From NCBI RefSeq assembly GCF_027533645.1, contig NZ_JAQAGY010000006.1:62001-126000 (forward strand): a stretch of DNA of 64,000 nt, written 5' to 3'. Position numbers and translations under genes: made by a program. This document shows, in pieces, positions 57,551 through 64,000 of this stretch (positions are counted from its first letter, which is position 1; the number at the start of each line of letters is the position of its first letter). The notes under the pieces are model-generated. The model was not told the DNA's origin, made no database searches, and saw nothing but the letters and a program-made list of their open reading frames with translations. The DNA is from Paenibacillus caseinilyticus (GTDB lineage: Bacteria; Bacillota; Bacilli; Paenibacillales; NBRC-103111).

Positions 57551-57621
57551 ATTCTCTCACCTGCAACCTTTATTCCTTAGACTTTCCATGGACTCATTAT
57601 ACCGCGGCCACCATCATCTGC

Positions 57622-58335
57622 CTATCCTTTTGTAGAAGATTGGGGCTCCCGGAACGGCCGCGTCACCACATAACCGATGTCCAAAAACACTTCCCGCCCC
57701 CAGAACAGCACCCGAGTCCTCCAGGAACGGTACACGCTAGTCGGCGTCGGCGAGGCATCCGCCGCCATGCCAAGATCGGCCACCATCCGCATTGACCGCT
57801 TCATGTGCAGCGGATCGCTGACAAGGGTATAACTCCCGATTCCCGCTGACTTCCCGAGTTCATAGGCATGTTTCAAATTCTCTTCCGTAATGCGGGACGT
57901 CGTTTCGATCAAAATATCCTCGGGCGGAACACCATGATCTATCGCATAGCGCTTGGCTGCTTCGGACTCCGCAACCTCCGCACCTTCGCCCCTGCCGCCG
58001 GTAAAAATCAGCTTCCGCACCAGCCCGCCGCGGTATAACGCGAGGCCGTGGCTGATCCTCTCGCGGAGCACAGGTGAGGGCTCACTCCCCCATACCGCCG
58101 CCCCCAGAACAACCGCTGCATCGGTGGGGATCGTTTTCGGTCCAGGCTCATAGGTCCAGATACTCCAGCCCGTGTAAGCTATACAGCATCCAGCCAGGGT
58201 AGCCGCTCCCACTACAAACAACCGGACTCTCCGCTGCCCTCGCAGCCTTCCGCTCCGTCGACTCCCTTGTTCGCTTTCCTTGTGAATCACTGGCCTCGCC
58301 CTCCCCGCCCTATCTATCCTAATACCCTCTGCCAC
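57622..58335 (-). CDS. YdcF/SanA family (DUF218) membrane protein
   Basis: The 237-residue protein has an Arg-rich N-terminus, one membrane helix (LFVVGAATLAGCCIAYTGW) and a DUF218 domain with DAAVVLGAAVWGSEPSPVLR near residue 75, GGLVRKLIFTGGRGEGAEVA and the SRITEENLKHAYEL segment. Members are linked to envelope functions; the exact role is unknown. It is absent from this locus in B. subtilis. No strong terminator separates it from rnhB. Confidence 0.88.
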   Translation of the reverse strand: MAEGIRIDRAGRARPVIHKESEQGSRRSGRLRGQRRVRLFVVGAATLAGCCIAYTGWSIWTYEPGPKTIPTDAAVVLGAAVWGSEPSPVLRERISHGLALYRGGLVRKLIFTGGRGEGAEVAESEAAKRYAIDHGVPPEDILIETTSRITEENLKHAYELGKSAGIGSYTLVSDPLHMKRSMRMVADLGMAADASPTPTSVYRSWRTRVLFWGREVFLDIGYVVTRPFREPQSSTKG

Positions 58336-58337
58336 AC

Positions 58338-58382
58338 AAAAAAACCTGTAGAATCCTTCGTTTGAGAAGGCTTGTCTACAGG
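58338..58382 (-). terminator. Terminator after rbgA
   Basis: CCTGTAGA (58382-58375) pairs with TCTACAGG (58352-58345), with CCTT/AAGG inside, followed on the minus strand by seven T. It lies 28 bp past the rbgA stop. Confidence 0.9.
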
Positions 58383-58409
58383 CTGAGATGACCCATATGG
58401 ATCCTCTTA

Positions 58410-59300
58410 TTATGTCGCCGCCGGTACATCCGCGGGTGTCTCCAGTGTAATGCGGCCGAGTTTGCCGGCACGCAGCTCGCGAAGAATAGCCAGCGAGGCC
58501 TTCTCGAGGTCAACACGTCCGCCGCTGATGAGCGCACCGCGCTTGCGTCCCACGGCTTCCATCAGTCCGACAATCGCATCGGTATCTTGAGGATCCGCAG
58601 GCAGCTCTTCAAGGCCAAAGCGCTCCTTAAGGGCCGCGCCGTAATACTGCGACAGGTACCTCATGGTGAACAGGGCAATCTCCTCCGGATGGAGAATCTC
58701 TTCCTTGATCGCCCCTGTCGCGGCAAGCCGGAAGCCCACGGTCTGGTCTTCGAACTTCGGCCAGAGAATTCCGGGCGTATCGAGAAGCTCCATCTCGTTG
58801 CCGACCTTAATCCACTGCTGGCCTTTGGTCACGCCCGGCTTGTCGCCTGTAGCGGCGATCTTCCGGCCAGCCATCCGGTTGATGAGCGTCGACTTGCCGA
58901 CGTTCGGAATCCCTACGATCAGCGCACGGATAGCACGGGGATTGATCCCCTTGCGGATCTGTGTCGCAATCTTATCGGCCATGAGATCCTTGCTTCGGGC
59001 CATGATGTCCTTCACCGGATTGCCTCCGACGGAGTCGATCGGAACGGCATTGAGTCCCTGCTCCGCAAAGTACGCAACCCACTGCCGGGTCGTCTCCGGA
59101 TCAGCCAGGTCGCTTTTGTTCAGGAGCACCAGCCGGGGCTTGTTCAGCAGAATCTCGTCAATCATGGGATTGCGGCTGGAGAGCGGAATCCGCGCATCGA
59201 GCAGCTCGATCGCCAGATCAATCAGCTTCAGCTTGTCTTGAATTTGACGACGGGCCCGGGTCATATGTCCGGGAAACCATTGAATCGTCAAAGGAGTCAC
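58410..59300 (-). CDS. rbgA: Ribosome biogenesis GTPase RbgA (YlqF)
   Basis: Circularly permuted GTPase needed for late 50S subunit assembly. In 296 residues, motifs come in permuted order: G4 LLNKSDLAD near residue 60, then G1 [17 protein letters not shown] near 128, then G3 [10 protein letters not shown] near 175. The C-terminal ANTAR-like domain follows. It starts 45 bp after lepB. Confidence 0.97.
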   Translation of the reverse strand: MTPLTIQWFPGHMTRARRQIQDKLKLIDLAIELLDARIPLSSRNPMIDEILLNKPRLVLLNKSDLADPETTRQWVAYFAEQGLNAVPIDSVGGNPVKDIMARSKDLMADKIATQIRKGINPRAIRALIVGIPNVGKSTLINRMAGRKIAATGDKPGVTKGQQWIKVGNEMELLDTPGILWPKFEDQTVGFRLAATGAIKEEILHPEEIALFTMRYLSQYYGAALKERFGLEELPADPQDTDAIVGLMEAVGRKRGALISGGRVDLEKASLAILRELRAGKLGRITLETPADVPAAT

Positions 59301-59345
59301 CTCATCTTTCTTACCACATACCTTAGATCAGGCCAGATTCTCACC

Positions 59346-59927
59346 TTATTTGGAATGAACCAAGCTGATCTTGTCGAACGGCCAGAAAATCAAATCCGCC
59401 CGTCCTACAATCTTTTCATATTTAACGAAGCCTACACTCGGGTCGCGGCTGTCCGATGAATTCGACCGGTTGTCACCCATGACGAATATGCTGCCTTCCG
59501 GTACGGTCTGCTCCGGGAAATTTCGAATGTTATAGGGTCTGCCTTCTTGCGCCGCCTTATCCAGCGCTTCCTTCAGGTAGGTCTCGTCCACAAGCTGGTT
59601 ATTGACGTATACCTTGTCGCCTTCCACCTTGACGGTTTCCCCAGGCAGGGCGATGACCCGCTTGATGTAGTCTTTGTCCGAAGGCGCATGGAACACGAGG
59701 ACTTCACCGTGATCCGGCTTTGCAAAACGGTAAATAAACTTGTTCACAATGAGCCTCTCGCCTGTCTCAAAGTTCGGCTGCATCGAAGGTCCTTCCACAA
59801 TGAACGGCGCGAACACGAGCCAGCGGATAAAGAACACGAGAGCAGCGGCTATCAGCAGCGCTTTGATCCATTCCCAAGCTTCGTTCTTGACCGGTGTTGC
59901 TTTATCGACGGTTTGATCCTGCTCCAT
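59346..59927 (-). CDS. lepB: Signal peptidase I
   Basis: Cleaves signal peptides of exported proteins at the membrane. The 193-residue protein has one N-terminal membrane helix (LLIAAALVFFIRWLVFAPF), the catalytic Ser in VEGPSMQPNF near residue 49, the catalytic Lys in YIKRVIALPGE near 89, and the box E motif GDNRSNSSDSRD. It lies between rplS and rbgA, which in B. subtilis are adjacent. Confidence 0.97.
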   Translation of the reverse strand: MEQDQTVDKATPVKNEAWEWIKALLIAAALVFFIRWLVFAPFIVEGPSMQPNFETGERLIVNKFIYRFAKPDHGEVLVFHAPSDKDYIKRVIALPGETVKVEGDKVYVNNQLVDETYLKEALDKAAQEGRPYNIRNFPEQTVPEGSIFVMGDNRSNSSDSRDPSVGFVKYEKIVGRADLIFWPFDKISLVHSK

Positions 59928-59966
59928 TTGCTCTCCTGCCCTTTCCTTAGCTTACGTTTAGAAGGC

Positions 59967-59997
59967 AAAACGAAAAGGGGCTTGGAACCAAGCCCCT
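59967..59997 (-). terminator. Terminator after rplS
   Basis: AGGGGCTTGG (59997-59988) pairs with CCAAGCCCCT (59985-59976) and is followed on the minus strand by TTTCGTTTT. It lies 11 bp past the rplS stop and ends a short monocistronic unit or lowers lepB expression. Confidence 0.88.
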
Positions 59998-60007
59998 GCT
60001 GATCGTC

Positions 60008-60349
60008 TTATCGGATTTCTTTGATTCTAGCTGCTTTACCGCGAAGGCCACGAAGATAGTAGAGTTTCGCACGACGGACTTTACCACGGCGAGCCACTTC
60101 AATCTTCTCAATCTTCGGAGTGTGCAGTGGGAACGTTCTTTCAACGCCGACACCGTAAGAAATTTTTCTTACTGTGAATGTCGAGCTGATACCGCCGCGG
60201 TGACGCTTAATAACTACGCCCTCGAACAGCTGAACACGCTCACGCGAACCCTCGATAACCTTTACGTACACTTTCAAAGTGTCGCCTGGACGGAAATTCG
60301 GCAGGTCGCTGCGCAGTTGTTCCTTTGTGATCTCCTGGATCAAATTCAT
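60008..60349 (-). CDS. rplS: 50S ribosomal protein L19
   Basis: Structural protein of the 50S subunit at the 30S-50S interface. The 113-residue protein has the family core [20 protein letters not shown] (from about residue 22) and [20 protein letters not shown], ending in the basic [20 protein letters not shown]. In most Bacilli rplS follows trmD and rimM; here it has its own promoter and the upstream gene is unrelated. Confidence 0.98.
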   Translation of the reverse strand: MNLIQEITKEQLRSDLPNFRPGDTLKVYVKVIEGSRERVQLFEGVVIKRHRGGISSTFTVRKISYGVGVERTFPLHTPKIEKIEVARRGKVRRAKLYYLRGLRGKAARIKEIR

Positions 60350-60477
60350 GTATGACTTCCTCCTTCCACACAGGTGTTCATGCCGCTACCATTGCTGTCG
60401 ATTCTTCGTTGTTTCGTGCAGAGGACCACCGTTTTCGGACGCCTTGCCCATTTGGACAATTTGTCACAACGTTGAAT
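60350..60477 (-). promoter_or_regulatory. rplS leader RNA
   Basis: The region from the promoter to the rplS start is about 120 nt. Firmicutes have a recognised L19 leader that binds L19; this leader has the right length and place, but I cannot confirm its fold by eye. Ribosome binding site AAGGAGGAAG precedes the ATG. Confidence 0.4.
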
Positions 60478-60506
60478 ATCATAGCATACTCTTACTTGAA
60501 ATACAA
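60478..60506 (-). promoter_or_regulatory. SigA-type promoter for rplS
   Basis: TTGTAT (60506-60501) and TATGAT (60483-60478) on the minus strand are spaced by 17 bp. It lies in the gap between the surface-protein gene and rplS. Confidence 0.75.
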
Positions 60507-60592
60507 CTATAAACCGGGGATAAAGCCCATATTTCCATGAAACCGGCACCTCTTCGCCTGCGATTCGCCAAAAATGCCCCCCATCATCCTCA

Positions 60593-61348
60593 TTAATGGC
60601 GTATTTGCTGCACCATGACCTCATACATGCTTCCTTTAATACGGATCGGCACATCCACCGTCTGGACATGACCGTTCGTCCATTCCACTTGGAAGCGGAA
60701 GACATAGGTACTGCCGTGCTTCAGCATCCGGTGATGCTCCGTATTGAAGAGCTCGCCGGCATTGTCCACCGGACCGACAGGGTCCAATACGGCCGATTCC
60801 GCCGTCTCGACCAGCACCGCCGTGACCCGCTGCGCTTTCGTTTTGCTGCTTCCGGTATCGGTCACCGCCGCTCCGAGCACGAAAGCCTCGCCGGCCCAGA
60901 ACTCATCCCGAGCTCGCTGCGCCTCCTGGTGCTTCCCGTTCCAGGCTAGCCGGTAAGACTCCCACTCAGGCGTATGCCGCACGGTGCCCGTCAGCTCGAG
61001 CGGAAGCGCCTCGAAGGAATAGTCTTCCGAATACACTCCCCCTCTGCCATCGTTCACCGTGAGACGAAGCGTATAGCTGCCTTCCGGCAATGGACCGTAA
61101 GTGAACGCTTTGGCCGTACCAGAAGGCAGTCCGCTCCATGCCGCGATAAGCCCAAAGCTTCCCCCTTCGTAGCTGCTCTCCACCGTCACGCTCAAAAGGT
61201 CGAGATCCGGGTCGGCAGCCGTTACCCGGAAGAGCGGCGTATCGTGCTCGTAGATCGGCGTCTCAAAATAAAGCTGTCCGGACGGAGGCCGGTTGATGAC
61301 CATCCAGGTCTGCGCCGACCATTCCGACTCCGCTCCGTATTGATTGGA
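60593..61348 (-). CDS. Surface-type repeat protein, 3' exon after the group II intron
   Basis: This is the C-terminal 251 residues of the gene whose 5' exon is at 62083-64000. It begins SNQYGAESEWSAQTWMVINR, completing the FN3-like repeat broken by the intron, followed by NRPPSGQLYFETPIYEHDTP and two more beta-rich repeats and a distinct C-terminal part (RFQVEWTNGHVQTVDVPIRI). The open frame upstream of 61348 continues into intron RNA sequence and is not part of the protein. No terminator is visible after the stop. Confidence 0.82.
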   Translation of the reverse strand, partial: SNQYGAESEWSAQTWMVINRPPSGQLYFETPIYEHDTPLFRVTAADPDLDLLSVTVESSYEGGSFGLIAAWSGLPSGTAKAFTYGPLPEGSYTLRLTVNDGRGGVYSEDYSFEALPLELTGTVRHTPEWESYRLAWNGKHQEAQRARDEFWAGEAFVLGAAVTDTGSSKTKAQRVTAVLVETAESAVLDPVGPVDNAGELFNTEHHRMLKHGSTYVFRFQVEWTNGHVQTVDVPIRIKGSMYEVMVQQIRH

Positions 61349-62082
61349 ATAGGTAAAGCTTCGGCTCTCCTCCGCCTTTTCCCCTCCACCGCACCGTGCA
61401 TGCACGTTTCCGCGCACACGGCGCTCCATCTTCTTCTTCGAAGAAGACTTGGGGCTGTTCCTCGGTACCCGTTACAGGCACGTCACCGGTCGTTCCCCTA
61501 CTCTCACAAGAGCAAATGCCTTTCAGCCTTAAGCCTTATAGCAACCGTCCGTCCCGGCCGGGACGATTCCTGACGTCTCCTGCTTTCCTTGTTCCCTGTT
61601 CCCTAGCTATCCGTGCCATCCTTAGGTACTGCCTCTGGGCCTGTGGGCTGCCCTGCCGCCATTGTCCGGCAGAGCGGTTTTCCTACGGGACATTCGTACT
61701 CGCCGCCACCCACTATATTACTTGCTGGCTCGCATGTTTCCACGCTTCAAAGCTGTAGACCCTTTCGTTCGGCAGTTCGTCAGACCGCATGGCGGTCATT
61801 CTTACCCTAGATGGCTTTGCAGCCGTCCGGCATATCGGCCAGGCATACCTCTCTCTTGCGAGCGGCTCCAGCCTGCCTTCTGCCGACTTCACCTGGCTTC
61901 ATACGACGGGACGCAGCCGCGCCCGCCGCATGCAGGAGATTAACGAGTCCTTCTCCCGGGAAACATGGATCCCGGGCTCCGGTCTTCGGTTACAGAGTTA
62001 GGCTTCTCTAGAGAAGAAGCCCCTGTCCTTTCCGCGCGGTACCTTGTCCGGCCCTTACGCGTTATAGCAGAACAAGTCGCAC
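61349..62082 (-). mobile_element. Group II intron without ORF, 734 nt
   Basis: The minus strand starts GTGCGACTTG at 62082, matching the conserved GUGCG 5' end, and ends ACCTAT at 61349 (AY ending). Domain V is complete at 61391-61424. Domain VI and a long domain I lie where expected. No reverse transcriptase/maturase frame is present, so splicing needs a protein in trans or is self-driven. Removing it joins GAT (last codon of exon 1) to TCC in frame, giving KVWD-SNQYG, which matches the RVSDGTDWSPW segment of a neighbouring repeat. The small open frames inside it are not genes. Confidence 0.88.
61391..61424 (-). ncRNA. Group II intron domain V
   Basis: Exactly 34 nt on the minus strand: lower stem GCGCCGTG/CACGGTGC (8 pairs), 2-nt TG bulge, upper stem TGCGCG/CGTGCA and GAAA tetraloop. 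The catalytic triad positions 2-4 read CGC, with a G-U wobble at the middle position; CGC is the form seen in the Oceanobacillus iheyensis group IIC intron, while most other classes have AGC. Confidence 0.88.
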
Positions 62083-64000
62083 ATCCCACACTTTGACTCT
62101 CACTCTCAATTTCTGTCCGGCGGGCAGATTCTGCGGTACCGTCCAGCTCCCGCTCCTGTTCGAGGAGTTCTGGGCCACCTTCCCGCTGTCCAGTACCATG
62201 CCATCGTTCGCTTCATTCGTAATCTGAATCTGAAAGGAAGAGAACACCGGGGACGGATCCGGGTCCGATTGGCTCCACTTCAGCACGGGCCGGGCGGTGT
62301 TAAGCACCGTCGGCGCCTCCTGTGTCCCATTCGGATACGTCATGTAGGCGGAAGGCGGACGGTTCGTCTGCATCCAGCCGATATTCGTCCAGGGAGACCA
62401 GTCCGTTCCGTCGCTCACTCTCACCTGTACCTGGAATTTGCGGCCCTTCGCCAGGTCCGTATCGAGCGTCCACGACCAAGCCGTGTCATAGGTGTCCATC
62501 GGACGGTTCGTCAAGCAGCGGACGCAGTTGCCCGCTTCGTCCTTGATCTCCAGATCATACACCGAGAACAGCGGGCTCGGATCACGGTCCGCCTGAGTCC
62601 AGGCGATCGTGGGTCTTGCCCCTACGAAGGTCGGTGCAGCCTGCGTGCCAACCGGGTAGGTCAGCACCGCGGAAGGAGGCGCGTTAGTGACTGGAACGGT
62701 AATCTCGATGGCGACCTCGTACCAGTCGCTCCAGGCGCCGTATTCATCTTTGACCGCTTGTCGAACCGTATAGACGCCGCTTTCGGTCGGGCGGATGAGC
62801 TGCCCGTTCCTCAGCTCGCCGCCCGGCGTCGTATAGTTGCGTTTTCTCTCGATGACCCCTCGCGTGGCGGCGTAATCTATTCCGGTAGGCTCCGTAGAAT
62901 ATTGTGTGCCGCTCAACCAGCGGTCGGGGTCCCGGCTCGTGTCGATCCACCCGATCGTGTTATCCGTATTGATCCCCAGCGAGAATTCGGAGATCGGTCT
63001 TCGATGGATGATCACCTTCTGGCTCTTCACGTCCGAATATTTACGGTAGCCGGCAAAAGCCGCATTCGGATACTTGAACGGTGCAGGCGCCGGATCATCC
63101 GGGAGGGAGTACTCCACCCGGTATTCCCCCACCTTGTCCATCGATGCGTGAGGGGCAGTCACGGTCAGCCCGTGGTAAGCGGACAGCCCCGAATAGCCGT
63201 CCCCTCCGTCGAGGAACTTATTCGGATTGATGTGGAGGTACGTCCACCGGGTCAGCTCGGCGATCCCCGGGTCATTTTCCTGATCGGAGTAGCTCTTCAC
63301 GTATTCGACGGGCGTGTTCACGATCGCCGTATTCTGCGTAACGTTTGCGTCACCTGCATAGACCGTAGAGGAGAAGCTTTTGAACATCAGGTACCTGGTC
63401 TCTGAATAGGGTCCGTACATACCGGCCGCCGAGAACGTCGAATCTTCCGCCTCCAGCACCGGCACCCCGTTCACATACCCCTTGAGCCGGGTGCCGTTCA
63501 ACTTGAGCCTGACGTTGACATACGATCCGTATTTGACCGGGTAAGCCGCCTCCCGCAGAATCGTCCGCTTCCCGTCCACGATCTTGACGAGCTTCGACTT
63601 CTTGTTCGACACTTCCAGACGGTACATATTGCGGTGATCCGCCATGCGCGCCGATACGCCGTAGCTTGCAATATTCGTTCCCGAATCATAGTTTAACTTG
63701 AAGACTGCCGACACTTCCCCGTTCTGGAGCGTTTCGGCAGAGTTATAGAATTGTCCGTAACTAGCGAGATCCGCCTGGTCCCGCTGAACCTCCGCACGCA
63801 CGATCCACGCCTGATAGTCGTTTGAGCTGCCATACTCGAGGGTCAACGGGGTCATTATAGACCCATCTGCCATGATGACCGGTGCCGAAGCCTGGCCGCT
63901 GAGTCCGGTACCCGTCACCCGGGTGACAAGATTCAGATTCAGATCGTAGACGTTGAGGGACTTATTCACCGCTTCCGAGCGAGCGAACATGATCTTATGG
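62083..64000 (-). CDS. Surface-type repeat protein, 5' exon (cut by window edge and by the intron)
   Basis: No stop is met before the right edge, so the true start lies outside. About 636 codons follow the first in-frame Met at 63990, but the frame continues upstream of it. From the right: a beta-propeller- or YD-like start (MFARSEAVNKSLNVYDLNLN), a LamG/DUF1080-like jelly-roll region (AVFKLNYDSGTNIASYGVSA, then YGSYVNVRLKLNGTRLKGYV), linker domains, and two FN3-like repeats each with NAPPSAVLTYPVGTQ or NRPPSAYMTYPNGTQ. The exon ends at the codon GAT (62085-62083). It probably is secreted or surface-attached; function unknown. Confidence 0.8.

Noticed and set aside
60346..60705. Minus-strand frame of 119 codons covering the rplS leader and the end of the surface gene
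   Set aside because: It overlaps a promoter and the end of a supported gene in a different frame and has no family match.
61396..62011. Several short plus-strand frames in the 61.4-62.0 kb region
   Set aside because: They lie antisense to the group II intron RNA; none resembles an intron-encoded protein.

Overview
The window is about 64 kb of moderately GC-rich DNA from a Gram-positive member of the Bacilli, most likely Paenibacillus or a close relative (inference). The evidence is the gene order, which follows the Bacillus subtilis series polC-proS-rseP-dxr-cdsA-uppS-frr-pyrH-tsf-rpsB, then sigD and the fla/che operon up to flgB, then codY-hslU-hslV-trmFO-topA-dprA-sucD-sucC, then ylqH/ylqG-rnhB-rbgA-rplS. 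Other supporting features are FliY, CheC/CheD, CodY and a short EF-Ts. Every gene is on the minus strand except one comM/yifB-like gene, so transcription runs from high to low coordinates.

Layout from the right edge. Positions 60593-64000 hold the 3' part of a large surface-type protein with an LamG-like jelly-roll region and FN3-like repeats. Its reading frame is cut by a 734-nt group II intron without an ORF (61349-62082); removing the intron joins the two exons in frame. Next come rplS with its own promoter and terminator, lepB, rbgA, a YdcF-family gene, rnhB, a YlqG/YlqH-like pair related to the flagellar FliK/FlhB switch, and yraN. The plus-strand comM gene and a small zinc-ribbon gene follow. 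Then come sucC-sucD, dprA, topA and trmFO. A 222-bp spacer with three stem-loops stands where B. subtilis has xerC/codV, followed by hslV-hslU-codY and a strong terminator.

From 41175 down to 9903 lies one continuous motility and chemotaxis operon of about 31 kb: flgB flgC fliE fliF fliG fliH fliI fliJ motE-like fliK flgD, a TIGR02530-type gene, flgE, flbD/swrD, fliL fliM fliY cheY fliO fliP fliQ fliR flhB flhA flhF flhG cheB cheA cheW cheC cheD, a two-TM protein, sigD, fapA-like, swrB-like, and a small MltG-like membrane protein. It ends in a strong terminator. It encodes the rod and hook parts, the export gate and ATPase, the C-ring switch, the cytoplasmic chemotaxis circuit and the late flagellar sigma factor. 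No flagellin, motA/B or cheR is present here. Between fliE and fliF lies a decayed copy of the fliE 3' end and fliF 5' region, the mark of an old tandem duplication.

Downstream of the fla/che terminator, rpsB has a clear promoter and leads a translation, lipid and envelope operon (rpsB tsf pyrH frr uppS cdsA dxr rseP proS polC). It is punctuated by small terminator-like hairpins. The proS gene is the short archaeal/eukaryotic-type enzyme rather than the longer bacterial type found at this place in B. subtilis.

The most notable items are the in-frame group II intron in a protein-coding gene, the fliE/fliF duplication scar, the terminator-like hairpin that contains the comM ribosome binding site, and the structured spacer at the missing xerC position. 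I found no CRISPR array, tRNA, rRNA, prophage or IS transposase.
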